A DNA stretch of 64,000 nucleotides from Alphaproteobacteria bacterium (GCA_016125135.1 WGMJ01000003.1:310001-374000); one strand, 5' to 3'. Positions 33,598-43,153 are shown, numbered from the stretch's first letter. The notes: generated by a model from the sequence alone, not told the origin. Translations and numbers: made by a program.

Positions 33598-34503
33598 ATG
33601 ATTCTCGGTTTTATACCCCTTTGGGTGGTGTTCGGTTTAGCGGCAGCGATACTTGGCGCAACCTGGCTTTTAATTCAGGAACATTTCAAGGCGCCCGGCT
33701 TTGCCATGGCCTACTGGAACAAGATTGTAACAGCCCTTGTAACTATGCCTTTCGCGCTTTTTATGGGCTTCCCCCAAGACCCGCTTTTTTACCTGTTTCT
33801 AACCATGAATGCGTCCCTATGGCTGATCAGTGATATTATTTTATTCGGCAATGTCGCCAAACACGGGGCAGGTGTTATCTCGCGCCTCTTGCCGCTGGCG
33901 GTGCTGGCAAGCTTTGTTCTCTGGTTTTTCTTTGACCCCGCCTTGTTGCAGCAATATCTCTCGACCCCCGTTCGTTCAGCACTGATTGTTATTGTTTTAT
34001 GCGCCACTGTTTTCTTCACAACCCGTCTGAAAAAATGTGAGGTTTCGTGGAGCGCGCTGCGCTCCGTCTGGTTTGTTATTTTTGCAGCAATTATCGGCCC
34101 GATCCTGATTAAAACCATTACGCAACATACAGGGATGAAACCCCTTGAGGGCGCCTTCAGCTATGTTTTTTGTGAAGCCGTCTTTATGCTTTTTATGTGG
34201 AGCATCTATTACGCAATACGTCACCCCGTGCCCTTTGCCGCTATGATTTCCCGCCAGACTATCAAGGCAGGCCTTAGTATCGGGGCTATTTGCGGATTTT
34301 CTGTTGTACTGGGGATTGCAGGGTATTCCTATGTCGATAACCCGGCCTTTATGCCGGCAATCAAATATCTCGATTCTGTTTTTATCCTGATGTTCTACAA
34401 AATCACAGGGCGTAAAGAGACAGCTGATGTGAAAACCGGTCTTGCGGTGGTGGTGTGTGCTGCGCTGTTGATTATTCTGAAATCAGGTAACTGGAATTTT
34501 TAG
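33598..34503 (+). CDS. Multi-pass membrane protein, EamA/DMT-transporter-like
   Basis: About ten hydrophobic segments in 301 residues suggest a drug/metabolite-type transporter. The C-terminal helices contain LDSVFILMFYKITGRKETAD, as in EamA proteins. I place the start at ATG 33598 because the upstream extension (TTG 33553) overlaps mnmE and is not membrane-like. No clear ribosome site is present. Substrate unknown. Confidence 0.65.
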   Translation: MILGFIPLWVVFGLAAAILGATWLLIQEHFKAPGFAMAYWNKIVTALVTMPFALFMGFPQDPLFYLFLTMNASLWLISDIILFGNVAKHGAGVISRLLPLAVLASFVLWFFFDPALLQQYLSTPVRSALIVIVLCATVFFTTRLKKCEVSWSALRSVWFVIFAAIIGPILIKTITQHTGMKPLEGAFSYVFCEAVFMLFMWSIYYAIRHPVPFAAMISRQTIKAGLSIGAICGFSVVLGIAGYSYVDNPAFMPAIKYLDSVFILMFYKITGRKETADVKTGLAVVVCAALLIILKSGNWNF

Positions 34504-34513
34504 CGTCGAGGGC

Positions 34514-35011
34514 CTAAACCATATAAGGGCCATCATCCAGCAATGTTTGGGGGGCTGCTCCACCTGAGGGGCTAAAGCTGTTGCGCCAACGCTCTATGGT
34601 GCTTCTTTGCTCTTCCGAGAGCCCTTCCATTTCAGCAAAACGCGCAGCTTCGGCGAAAGGCGTTTGGCCCACCCATTTCCTGTCGTCCAATGAAAGATCA
34701 CGTGCAACCTGCGCCATCAAGATAGCGGCTCTATACGCCGAATAACCAGAGGCCGGCATAATGTAGCATTCCTCGATTGCAGGAATAATATGGTCAAGGC
34801 AAAGGCGTGGATATTCTTCACGGCTGACAAAGTTTGTAAGAGCCAGCGCTTGGGCCAGTTTTCCAGCGACAACATTCTCCGCCAGCACAGGACCATCAGC
34901 GCCACGAAAAGCGTTTTTGCGGGCCTCTTCCAGACCACGGATAATCGTTTCGACCGCGCCATTTTGCGCACCGGCATTCTGACCAAACAAGTGGGTAACC
35001 ATTCCAGACAC
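34514..35011 (-). CDS. Hypothetical protein, 165 residues
   Basis: Not recognised. It is a helical, acidic protein with segments LCLDHIIPAIEECYIMP and AAILMAQVARDLSLDDRKWV. An AAGGGAGTG ribosome site lies before the ATG. It sits 49 bp downstream of the MurF-like gene on the same strand, with an 11-bp inverted repeat between them. In composition it resembles other lineage-specific proteins in this window. Confidence 0.6.
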   Translation of the reverse strand: MSGMVTHLFGQNAGAQNGAVETIIRGLEEARKNAFRGADGPVLAENVVAGKLAQALALTNFVSREEYPRLCLDHIIPAIEECYIMPASGYSAYRAAILMAQVARDLSLDDRKWVGQTPFAEAARFAEMEGLSEEQRSTIERWRNSFSPSGGAAPQTLLDDGPYMV

Positions 35012-35040
35012 TCCCTTTTATATTTATTCTTGCTTTTATT

Positions 35041-35065
35041 TTTGGCGAAATTTTATTTCGTCAAA
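35041..35065. repeat. Inverted repeat between the MurF-like and 165-residue genes
   Basis: TTTGGCGAAAT, three T, then ATTTCGTCAAA: 11-bp arms with one mismatch. There is no T-run after the stem on the minus strand, so it looks more like an operator for the 165-residue gene than a terminator. Confidence 0.45.
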
Positions 35066-36677
35066 TTCTCAATTTGTTTTCATATATATCAGGGAGATCA
35101 TTCTCAAGCAACACAATATCGCCTTTATGATGATTTTTTTCGAGCCACTGACTGGCAGCGGCAAAGCTTGGAACCTCTATAAGCTGTTGTTTTGGCAGCA
35201 TGTTTTTGCGCAAAGTAGCTACAAAACTCGGGATGCGGGAAGGCAGAACCGCCAGCACTATATCGGCCTTTTTCGCGGCATATTCGCCCAGTTTTGTATG
35301 TTCTTCGTCATGTTTTGCGCCCAGCTCGACCATCCCCGGCGTCACCAGAATGCGCCTGCTCTTGTGCTCACGGCCCAGAAAATCCAGCAGGTCCAGCGCG
35401 GCATGGAAGCCTTTCGGGTTGCTATTATAGGCATCATCAATCAACCAGCCCGCTTCGGTCTTTTTCACTTCCAGCCTGTGGCGGATCTGTGGGGTCGTGG
35501 CCAGCGCCCGCACCGCATCTTTTGGTGCAACCCCTGCCAGTACGGCAGCGGCAAAAGCCAGTGCCACATTCGCCGCATGGTGCAGGCCGAAAAGCGGCGT
35601 TGTGACCCAGTGCGTTTCACCATTATGGATCAACGACATTTCAAGCCCGTTCTTGGTCTGGGTAACCGAGCGAATTCTGATATCACCATCCTCACCGCAT
35701 ACAATAAAAGCACTGCGATTGCCCTCAACAAATTGCTGCGCATATTGCCGCTCGAGTACCGAGTCATGGATAATGGTTTTGCCGCCCTCTTTAATCGCCG
35801 CTTCAGCAATTTCAAATTTGGCTTTGGCGGTATCTTCCAATGTTTTGAAGCGTTCGTAATGGGCTTCGCCAATCGCTGAAATAATCGAGAGTTTGGGCGG
35901 GGTAAAGCGGCATAAACGCGCAATCGAACCAATCCCGTAAGCGCCCATTTCAACAATGAAAAACTGGTGCTGCGGCTGTAATTGCTCGCGGATAATACGG
36001 GCAATGCCCATCTCGGTGTTCACGCTGCCGGGGGTTGCCAAACTTGGTGCAACCGACCCCATAATATGCGCAAGAATATGCTTCACCGATGTTTTGCCGA
36101 AGGACCCCGTCACAGCAATAACCATCGGTTTGATTTTCTCGAGTTTCTGGACAGCCTCGCGCCGGAAACGGGCATTAATCTGGGCCTCGTAAGGGCTTAA
36201 AAGCCCGACCGAAAGCGCCAGCATAAAAGGAATTGCCTGAATGCTGATGAGTGCAGCAATAAATGTCTGGTCGAGACCGGTCAGCAGCACCGAGAGCCCG
36301 ATCAACAGCACAAAAGCCACACAGAAAATACGCTTTGCGCGGTCCGTCAGCACAAGGGCTTTCTTGGCTTTTTGCAGCCGCTTGCGGTCCCGCGCCATAA
36401 AAACAAGAAATAGCACGGCAGTGAGAGAAACCGGCACAATATAAGCACCGATATTCGCCAAAAATGCGATTTTCGTCTCGAGAAAATGCTGCAGCGGGAT
36501 CATTGCCAGCACCAGAATGCTGAGACGCTTGTCAAAAGCGCCATTCCGCGTAACCCAGCGCAAGAAGCGCCCCGCGTCATAATCCTCCTGCTGCAAAATA
36601 TGCAGATAAGTGAGGAGCCGCTGGAAGGTGAAAATATGCAGCGTCAGGAATAGAAACAAAATCCAGATGAGTGTCAT
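35061..36677 (-). CDS. Membrane-anchored Mur ligase family protein, MurF-like
   Basis: The 538-residue protein has membrane helices in the first 160 residues (for example 1-18, 53-68, 76-95 and 118-160). The ATP-binding loop VTGSFGKTS is at 189-197. The Mur ligase central and C-terminal domains follow (GIARIIREQL, VEMGAYGIGSIARLC, DDAYNSNPKGFHAALDLLDF). MurF adds D-Ala-D-Ala to UDP-MurNAc-tripeptide. The DDAYNSNP motif is MurF-specific, but the membrane N-terminus is not part of canonical MurF. The gene is away from any dcw cluster yet near ddl and a vanX-like gene. Its start overlaps the hydrolase stop (ATGA). Confidence 0.8.
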   Translation of the reverse strand: MTLIWILFLFLTLHIFTFQRLLTYLHILQQEDYDAGRFLRWVTRNGAFDKRLSILVLAMIPLQHFLETKIAFLANIGAYIVPVSLTAVLFLVFMARDRKRLQKAKKALVLTDRAKRIFCVAFVLLIGLSVLLTGLDQTFIAALISIQAIPFMLALSVGLLSPYEAQINARFRREAVQKLEKIKPMVIAVTGSFGKTSVKHILAHIMGSVAPSLATPGSVNTEMGIARIIREQLQPQHQFFIVEMGAYGIGSIARLCRFTPPKLSIISAIGEAHYERFKTLEDTAKAKFEIAEAAIKEGGKTIIHDSVLERQYAQQFVEGNRSAFIVCGEDGDIRIRSVTQTKNGLEMSLIHNGETHWVTTPLFGLHHAANVALAFAAAVLAGVAPKDAVRALATTPQIRHRLEVKKTEAGWLIDDAYNSNPKGFHAALDLLDFLGREHKSRRILVTPGMVELGAKHDEEHTKLGEYAAKKADIVLAVLPSRIPSFVATLRKNMLPKQQLIEVPSFAAASQWLEKNHHKGDIVLLENDLPDIYENKLRI

Positions 36678-37435
36678 GCTTTTTCAGCCCCCTCTTTTAC
36701 AAGCTGCAGCACAAAATGCCGCCCCTGTGTGAGTATCGAATAATGGTCAAGCGCTGGCGCAATGTGCAAATGTGAATTTGGCATTAACCGCGCAAAACTC
36801 TGCCCCACATCAACCGGTGTTTCGCTGTCATTCTCGCCGTAAATCAGCGTCACAGGTACCGCAATTTGCTGCGCATCCTGCGCCAGATTTTCATTCACGA
36901 CTTTTATAAAAGTCCCGCGTAAAATGCCTGCATTCAAATAGTCGCGGCTGCCGTATTTTTGTCTAAGTTTTTCAATAGTTTGCTCATCTTTCGCCAGCCC
37001 CTTTAGCAGCTTGAAAAGCCGTGCGCGGCAAAAGCCTTTCAGGCGCGTAAAGAGGCTCCGTTTACGTGGCACACCGGCCGCTGCAATCAATACCAGATGC
37101 TGCAATAAATTTTTATGTGTGGCCGCGAGTTTGATGCCTACACGGCAACCAAAAGAATGCCCCACCCAGATCGTTTTTTGTTGCGGCAAACTCCCCAGAA
37201 ACGCCGCCATCAGCTCCGCATAATCGCCCACCGCCCAATCTGTGCTCGGGGCAGCGCTGCTGCCGAAACCGGGAAAATCAACCACGTAATGTGTATAGTC
37301 CCCCGCCAGGCTTTCAGCGAGCGGCAAAAGCGCTGCGCCTGACTGGCCCCAGCCATGCGCCCACACCACCGCAACTTTGCCATTGCCGTGACAGGTAAAA
37401 CTCATTGCTTGCCCGTTGTAATTGAAGGAGTTCAT
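36674..37435 (-). CDS. Alpha/beta hydrolase
   Basis: The 253-residue protein has the oxyanion region VWAHGWGQSG, nucleophile elbow GHSFGCR (Ser about 94), Asp in YGENDSET and His in ALDHYSI. It resembles BioH-like or esterase-type hydrolases; substrate unknown. Translationally coupled to the membrane MurF-like gene, which hints at an envelope substrate. Confidence 0.85.
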   Translation of the reverse strand: MNSFNYNGQAMSFTCHGNGKVAVVWAHGWGQSGAALLPLAESLAGDYTHYVVDFPGFGSSAAPSTDWAVGDYAELMAAFLGSLPQQKTIWVGHSFGCRVGIKLAATHKNLLQHLVLIAAAGVPRKRSLFTRLKGFCRARLFKLLKGLAKDEQTIEKLRQKYGSRDYLNAGILRGTFIKVVNENLAQDAQQIAVPVTLIYGENDSETPVDVGQSFARLMPNSHLHIAPALDHYSILTQGRHFVLQLVKEGAEKA

Positions 37436-37471
37436 GACTATCCTTGTGAGAATAAAAGAGAAAGTTCGAAA

Positions 37472-39748
37472 ATGACAGATAGAAAAGCGATAACGGCGAA
37501 TACTCTTCTCTTCAGCATCACGATTTTTTGGGGCGCGTGGCTGCTTTTCAGCATACAGCCGATGTTCGGCAAAATGCTATTGCCGCCCCTCGGTGGCGGC
37601 CCGCAAATATGGAATGTAGCCATGCTGTTTTTCCAGTGTGCTCTCCTCATCGGCTATATGTACGCACACACGTTGAGTCATTACCTGCCCTTACGCTTCC
37701 AACCACTTATTCATTGCGCGCTCTTAATCGCGGCGGCTTTTCTATTGCCACTCTCTCTGCCCGCTGAAACCTGGTCGACACAGGAAAACGCAAATCCGGC
37801 GCTGTGGCAGCTAGGGGCAATGCTGCAAACCATCGGACCTGTTTTTATTATTCTCTCGGCAACATCGTCATTATTGCAGCATTGGTTCGCGGCCCAAACA
37901 GGGGCGGCAGGCAAAAACCCCTACACGCTCTATGCCGCGAGTAATTTAGGATGCCTATTAGCGCTACTGGCCTATCCGTTCATTATTGAACCCGCATGGG
38001 GTCTTGAGGCACAAAATATGTTTTGGGGGTGGGGCTATAAGGCACTCATCCTTTTCTTCATCATCATTGGCGTGGGCCTTTGGCGCACACCTGCAATACA
38101 TACGCAGCAAAACAAGAAAAAAGTAAAATCAACAAAAACTCCCGATTGGCGCGCGTATTTGCAATGGTGCCTTCTTGCGGCCATTCCGGCGGCGCTTTTG
38201 CCTGCCGTTACAGCCTACATCACGATGGATGTCGCCGCCATTCCCCTATTCTGGATCATCCCACTAGCACTTTACCTGATCACGTTCATTATCGCCTTTT
38301 CTGCTGAAAAACAGCTGCAGGCGATTAAAACCACATCATTACACCTGCTCCTGGCTGTCCTTTTGGGCAGCATCCTTATTATCGTTGCTGGGCTTTATCA
38401 AAATCTTGTCCTTGTAGTAACTGCCCATCTGCTGATTTTCTTTTTTGCGGCACTATTCTGTCATTCTTTTTTAGCGCAGCAAAAACCGAAGCCGCTTTAT
38501 CTAACAAAATTCTACTTCTTTTTGGCCCTTGGCGGCGCGTTGGGTGGCGTTTTTGTTAACTTACTTGCGCCGTTTATTTTCACATATCCATTTGAGTATC
38601 CTGTGAGCCTTTGTTTTGTGCTACTTGCTTTTGCTGCACCCCATTTTCACTGGCCCATGTTACGTTTAGGCACTTTGCAAAAGCAAAAAATCTGGGGCTT
38701 TTTAGGGGCTTTGCTGCCTGTCGGTTTTGTCGTTACGTTGGCCGTTATTTTCTTGGGTGACTACGGGAGCCCGCCTTGGAAAATGGGTGCCATATTACTT
38801 GCAGCGCTTGGCTTTATATTACTGACAAAACGGCCTGTTACACTTGCGTCCGGCGCTATTCTGCTTATCATTGTCGTTTTTATCATTCCCTTCTTGCAAC
38901 ATGCGCCGCATAGTAAAACGCTCTATGCAAGCCGCGACTATTTCCCCCTTAAAATGGTCAACGAAAGCGTGATACGAAAATTTCATCTTCTTATGCATGG
39001 ACAAACAATTCACGGCGCACAGTTTATGGACCCGCACCGCGCAAAAATCCCCCTTACCTATTATCACCCTAATGGTCCACTTGGTGATGTTTTCGCCACC
39101 CTGCCTCCCGGCATACAAAATATCGGCGTTTTGGGACTCGGCGTTGGTAGCGTTGCCTGTCACACAGCTCCCAACCGCTCATTTGATTTTTACGAAATTG
39201 ACCCAGCTATACAGGAAATTGCCGAGAACCCAGCCTATTTCACCTATCTTAGAGATTGCGGGAGCCCCTATAAAATAACCATTGGAGATGGCCGCCTTAA
39301 AATCGCTCATGCAGACAACCGTTATTACAACCTGATCCTTCTTGATGCCTATAGCTCCGACAGTATCCCTGTACACACCTTAACGCTCGAAGCCTTTAAA
39401 CTTTATAGGTCAAAACTGCAAAGCGATGGCATGATTGCAATACACCTCACAAATCGCCATCTTGATTTGCGACCCGTCTTGCAAAAAATAGCTGAAAAAA
39501 TGGATATGCAGGTTCGCTTTATCACACGAAACGGCGGTATGGATAGCCGCGGCGTAGGTTATTACACTAGTAGCTACGCAGTCCTCACCAACAATACTGA
39601 AATATTGCAGCATCTAAAGTCCACCGGCTGGCTGAAACTCAACTATGGTGAGAGTAACAAGACGCAAGTCTGGACTGACAATTACGCGAATATCGTGGGT
39701 TCGCTGAAGTTTATGGCGCCACAGCCCTTTACTATGACGCCGGACTGA
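37472..39748 (+). CDS. Membrane protein fused to a spermidine-synthase-like methyltransferase-fold domain
   Basis: The start is ATG 37472; a longer frame from 37355 would overlap the divergent hydrolase gene. Of 758 residues, the first 500 carry about 14 membrane helices (IFWGAWLLFSIQPMFGKMLL, then PLGGGPQIWN), the hallmark of fused MFS/spermidine synthase proteins. The C-terminal cytosolic domain has the aminopropyltransferase fold (IGVLGLGVGSVACH, FDFYEIDPA, NLILLDAYSSDSIP). It keeps the second acidic strand but shows no clear polyamine-gate motif, so catalysis is uncertain. Function of this fused family is largely unknown. Confidence 0.8.
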   Translation: MTDRKAITANTLLFSITIFWGAWLLFSIQPMFGKMLLPPLGGGPQIWNVAMLFFQCALLIGYMYAHTLSHYLPLRFQPLIHCALLIAAAFLLPLSLPAETWSTQENANPALWQLGAMLQTIGPVFIILSATSSLLQHWFAAQTGAAGKNPYTLYAASNLGCLLALLAYPFIIEPAWGLEAQNMFWGWGYKALILFFIIIGVGLWRTPAIHTQQNKKKVKSTKTPDWRAYLQWCLLAAIPAALLPAVTAYITMDVAAIPLFWIIPLALYLITFIIAFSAEKQLQAIKTTSLHLLLAVLLGSILIIVAGLYQNLVLVVTAHLLIFFFAALFCHSFLAQQKPKPLYLTKFYFFLALGGALGGVFVNLLAPFIFTYPFEYPVSLCFVLLAFAAPHFHWPMLRLGTLQKQKIWGFLGALLPVGFVVTLAVIFLGDYGSPPWKMGAILLAALGFILLTKRPVTLASGAILLIIVVFIIPFLQHAPHSKTLYASRDYFPLKMVNESVIRKFHLLMHGQTIHGAQFMDPHRAKIPLTYYHPNGPLGDVFATLPPGIQNIGVLGLGVGSVACHTAPNRSFDFYEIDPAIQEIAENPAYFTYLRDCGSPYKITIGDGRLKIAHADNRYYNLILLDAYSSDSIPVHTLTLEAFKLYRSKLQSDGMIAIHLTNRHLDLRPVLQKIAEKMDMQVRFITRNGGMDSRGVGYYTSSYAVLTNNTEILQHLKSTGWLKLNYGESNKTQVWTDNYANIVGSLKFMAPQPFTMTPD

Positions 39749-39792
39749 CAATAATCAGAATATAACAAGACTTTCCTCTCTATGAGACAAAC

Positions 39793-40995
39793 ATGACAAT
39801 AAGAAAAAAAATTGCAGTTTTCATCGGTGGCCGCAGCCCCGAGCATGATGTGAGCGTGGTTTCAGGTCTACAGGCCTTTGCCGCGCTCGACCGCCGCAAA
39901 TATGACCCGTTTATCGTTTATATCGCGCCGGACGGTGTGTGGTTTACAGGCAAGGACCTCGAGAAACGCGAAAATTACATCCCTGAAGGCCATGCGCGTG
40001 ACAAACTCACCCGTGTGGTGCTGGACACAAATAACTCGCGTGACCCCTGCCTGATGCCCGAAAAACGCGGGTTATTTGCCGGTGGCCCGCTTTATTTCGA
40101 CATTGCCCTGCCGGTTTTTCACGGTTTGCACGGCGAAGATGGCGCATTTCAAGGTTTGCTAGAAATGGCGAACGTGCCTTATACCGGCATGCGGCTGAAA
40201 GCCTCGGCAGTTTTCATGGATAAAGCCACAACCAAAGATGCGCTTACTTCTTGCAATATCCCGATGCTCCCTTATGTGAGCGTTACGCGCCCTGCACTCG
40301 GCTATCTGGTCGAGGAAAACTTGCTGCAGCAAAAAGTGAAAGAGATTGGTTACCCGTGCTGCGTGAAGCCAGCCAATCTCGGAAGCTCCATCGGTGTTGG
40401 CAAGGCAACAAATCTTGAAGAAGTGCGCGCGCTTCTAGCCCGCGTATTCCAGTATGACAGCAAAGCAATTATCGAGCCGTTTGTGCAGCATCTGGTCGAG
40501 TATAATGTGGCTGTGCGCAGCGAAACAGGCAAGGCTGTTACAAGCGCGATTGAACGCCCAAAAACAAGTGCTGAACTACTTGATTTTAAAGAGAAATATA
40601 TGTCAGGCGGCGGCAAAAAAGGCGGGCTGAAAACACCGGCTCAATCAAGTGAAGGCATGCTCTCACTCACGCGGGATATCAACCCTGATTTACCAGCAGA
40701 ACTTGCAGCGCAAATCCGTAACATTGCGGTCACTGTTTTTGACAGGCTTGATGGGAGCGGCACACCGCGCATTGATTTTGTCGGCAACAGCAAAACCGGC
40801 GAGATCTGGTTCAACGAACTGAACCCGTGCCCTGGCTCACTTGCTTATTTCCTGTGGGAACGTGCCGAGCATCCTTTACTCTTTACAGAGCTGCTCACAA
40901 AGCTTATTGAAGAAGCCGAATATCACCATGGCAGAAAGCAGATACCGGCTGATCCTGTGCCGCAAGATGCCAGATTATTGAAGCGTAAAAACTAG
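39793..40995 (+). CDS. ddl: D-alanine--D-alanine ligase family protein
   Basis: The 400-residue ATP-grasp ligase has IAVFIGGRSPEHDVSVVSG at the N-terminus, PVFHGLHGEDGAFQGLLEMA, the glycine-rich loop CVKPANLGSSIGVGKA and the metal-binding end WFNELNPCPGSLAYF. It joins two D-alanines (or D-Ala and another D-acid). The last motif has CPGSLAYF where housekeeping Ddl usually has a Pro-Gly-(Phe/Met)-Thr sequence, and the protein is longer than E. coli Ddl. A vanX-like gene follows after 2 bp, so a second, non-housekeeping Ddl is possible. Confidence 0.88.
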   Translation: MTIRKKIAVFIGGRSPEHDVSVVSGLQAFAALDRRKYDPFIVYIAPDGVWFTGKDLEKRENYIPEGHARDKLTRVVLDTNNSRDPCLMPEKRGLFAGGPLYFDIALPVFHGLHGEDGAFQGLLEMANVPYTGMRLKASAVFMDKATTKDALTSCNIPMLPYVSVTRPALGYLVEENLLQQKVKEIGYPCCVKPANLGSSIGVGKATNLEEVRALLARVFQYDSKAIIEPFVQHLVEYNVAVRSETGKAVTSAIERPKTSAELLDFKEKYMSGGGKKGGLKTPAQSSEGMLSLTRDINPDLPAELAAQIRNIAVTVFDRLDGSGTPRIDFVGNSKTGEIWFNELNPCPGSLAYFLWERAEHPLLFTELLTKLIEEAEYHHGRKQIPADPVPQDARLLKRKN

Positions 40996-40997
40996 AG

Positions 40998-41798
40998 ATG
41001 AATATACAAACAGCCAGCGAAACGCCGATCCCGCCACGCTTTGGCGCGCTACTTAAGCCATTGAATTATAATATAATTCCGTTTGATGAAGCCGCGCCTG
41101 AAAGAGACGAGCCGCTTGTTGATGCGCTTGCCATGGGTTTTGCAGGCGAGAGTTTTTACGGCCGTGATGATGGCTTTAACGCGCCTTATTACACACGTTT
41201 TGCCGACGCTTACGATACTGTTTATATCCGCAAAGGTGTCGCGATGCGTTTGTTGCGCGTGAATGAAAGCCTCGCAAAAGCAGGGCTTGAACTTTACCTG
41301 CTTGATGGCCACCGCCCGATCAGCGTGCAGCAAAATCTGTGGGACCATTTCACCAAAGTCGCGAATGAAAAAATGCCTGACGCTTCAGCAGAAGAAAAAC
41401 TGGAATATGTGAGCTTCCATGTTTCAAGCCCGACAAGGTTTGATAAAAATGATTTCACAACATGGCCAATTCACTCGACAGGCGGCGCGATTGACCTGAC
41501 CTTGAAACGCAAAAACAGCAATGAATTGCTGCCTATGGGCGGTATTTTCGATGAATCCGGCCCGCCAGCCAAAGCCTGTTTTTACGAAGATATTGCAGAA
41601 GGCCAACGCACGGATGGTGATATTGCTGCCTTGAAAAACCGCCGGATTTTGTACCACGCCATGCGTGAAGCAGGCTTTACGAACAACTACAACGAGTGGT
41701 GGCATTTCGACTATGGCACACAGCGCTGGGCCAATGTGAAGCAAATAGAAACAGGGCTTCCAGTGAAAGCCCTGTACCCGACAATCGAACTAAAATAA
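40998..41798 (+). CDS. D-alanyl-D-alanine dipeptidase, VanX/DdpX family
   Basis: The 266-residue zinc peptidase shows LLDGHRPISVQQNLWD, the metal motif HSTGGAIDL (His159, Asp166) and EWWHFDYG (catalytic Glu233, zinc His236). VanX-type enzymes split D-Ala-D-Ala. No signal peptide is seen, so it acts in the cytoplasm. Pairing with ddl two bp upstream gives a ligase-dipeptidase unit. Confidence 0.88.
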   Translation: MNIQTASETPIPPRFGALLKPLNYNIIPFDEAAPERDEPLVDALAMGFAGESFYGRDDGFNAPYYTRFADAYDTVYIRKGVAMRLLRVNESLAKAGLELYLLDGHRPISVQQNLWDHFTKVANEKMPDASAEEKLEYVSFHVSSPTRFDKNDFTTWPIHSTGGAIDLTLKRKNSNELLPMGGIFDESGPPAKACFYEDIAEGQRTDGDIAALKNRRILYHAMREAGFTNNYNEWWHFDYGTQRWANVKQIETGLPVKALYPTIELK

Positions 41799-41803
41799 TT
41801 TTA

Positions 41804-42361
41804 TTACGGCGCTGTAGGCGTAATAGGTGTTACTGTAACGCGATCTGCAACGGGGTTATCATCTGTGCAGGTGAAACCGCTGCCCACAACAACATCTCTG
41901 CCGCATTGTAACCCCTCTGGCTGGTGTCCATAAGGTACGGCATCAGGGTCCGGCCGCTCTTCTGCAATAGAAAGCCTGTCAATTTCACATTCACCACGTA
42001 GCCCGCAATAGCCGGGGGAAAGGCTCACATAATATTCCTGCCCGCTAACGTTGAACGCAAGCGTCTGCGCTTCTGTAAGACCTAGCATAACGCGGCGATT
42101 GACGCCCGGAATGCCTTCAACAAAAACATCGGAAGTATTTCTGGAGACGCCGACAATCTGGATATTGTTAACCCATGCTGGGTTCTCGATTGCAACACGC
42201 GCGGGCGCTGTCTCCACACGGTATTCAGGGAAGCGGGGGCGCGCATCTTCTGTGTCCGGGTATTCGGCACGCGCAGGCGAATTTACAGTTTCATCTGGTT
42301 GTGGCGTGCATGCAGCAGCGAATCCGGCGGCAAGCAAACAAGCGGCTAAAGCTCTTTTCAT
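41804..42361 (-). CDS. Putative lipoprotein
   Basis: The 185-residue protein has a lipobox-like end to its signal peptide (ACLLAAGFAAAC, Cys18). A Pro/Glu-rich segment follows, then a compact domain with four Cys (LSPGYCGLRGECEIDRLS; GLQCGRDVV; GSGFTCTDD). It is probably anchored in the outer or inner membrane. The gene carries a good promoter on the minus strand (TTGACA at 42430-42435). Family not recognised. Confidence 0.7.
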   Translation of the reverse strand: MKRALAACLLAAGFAAACTPQPDETVNSPARAEYPDTEDARPRFPEYRVETAPARVAIENPAWVNNIQIVGVSRNTSDVFVEGIPGVNRRVMLGLTEAQTLAFNVSGQEYYVSLSPGYCGLRGECEIDRLSIAEERPDPDAVPYGHQPEGLQCGRDVVVGSGFTCTDDNPVADRVTVTPITPTAP

Positions 42362-42466
42362 TATTGATCTCCTCTATTTTTCTTGATGAAGCCAAGTTTA
42401 TAGTTCCTTGCTACACCCACTAGCAAGCTTATGTCAAGAATAAATGTATTAAGGAAATAAAATTAC

Positions 42467-42943
42467 CTAGATAGGTTTATCGAGGATAACGATGCCGTCT
42501 TCATCAGCATAAAGATAATCCCCGGGATGCACCGGAATAGAGCCAACTTTCACCGTCACATCACGTGTGCCCTGACCCTGCTTATTGGTTTTTTGCGGGC
42601 AGGTGCCTAGGGCTTTCACCGCAATATCAATCATCGCGATTTCATGGATATCACGTACCGCTGCCAGCACCACAATGCCTGACCAGTTATTCAGCGCGGC
42701 TTTTGCGGCTAATTGTCCGCCCAGCATCGAACGGTTTAATGACCCGCCCCCGTCAACCACCAGCACACGGCCATTGCCCTTTTCCTCGAGCGCAGCATGG
42801 ACAAGCGAGTTATCCTCGAACGCTTTGATGGTCGTGACGGGGCCGTGGAAAATACGGCGGCGCCCATAATCGCGAAACGCGATATCGATGATTTTTGCGT
42901 CAGGGCGCGCATCACAAATATCAGCCGTATGAAAGTTTTTCAT
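42467..42943 (-). CDS. RraA-like protein (RNase E regulator / HMG-CHA aldolase family)
   Basis: The 158-residue protein contains TADICDARPDA, VLVVDGGGSLNRSMLGGQLA, VVLAAVRDI and GDYLYADEDGIVIL, the RraA fold landmarks. E. coli RraA inhibits RNase E; close relatives are metal-dependent aldolases acting on 4-hydroxy-4-methyl-2-oxoglutarate. Here the catalytic Arg in the GxxLNRS-like region (SLNRSMLGG) is retained, so either role is possible. Confidence 0.88.
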   Translation of the reverse strand: MKNFHTADICDARPDAKIIDIAFRDYGRRRIFHGPVTTIKAFEDNSLVHAALEEKGNGRVLVVDGGGSLNRSMLGGQLAAKAALNNWSGIVVLAAVRDIHEIAMIDIAVKALGTCPQKTNKQGQGTRDVTVKVGSIPVHPGDYLYADEDGIVILDKPI

Positions 42944-42985
42944 CCCTCAATTGTAGCACGTGCCCGATAAAGAAAAAGCTTAAGG

Positions 42986-43153
42986 TTAGCGTGGTGTTAC
43001 TTCGAAATAGCCGATACCCGCCTCGGTAATATCAACCCCTGTCAGGTCTTCATCGTCATAAGCCCCCGCACCAGCTTCAACAAGACCCGGGGGGAAGTCG
43101 TTTGTTGTCAGATCTTCATCAAGCGATTGGAATGTATTGCGGAGTTTACTCAT
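42986..43153 (-). CDS. Small acidic hypothetical protein, 55 residues
   Basis: I place the start at 43153 (MSKLRNTFQSLDEDL) because an AGGGAAG ribosome site precedes it; a longer frame to 43243 would overlap the transglutaminase-like gene. The product is acidic, Gly/Asp-rich and ends GIGYFEVTPR. Function unknown. Confidence 0.5.
   Translation of the reverse strand: MSKLRNTFQSLDEDLTTNDFPPGLVEAGAGAYDDEDLTGVDITEAGIGYFEVTPR

Noticed and set aside
41751-41790. Hairpin CAGGGCTT/AAGCCCTG near the end of the vanX-like gene
   Set aside because: It lies inside the coding sequence and lacks a T-run, so I do not call it a terminator.
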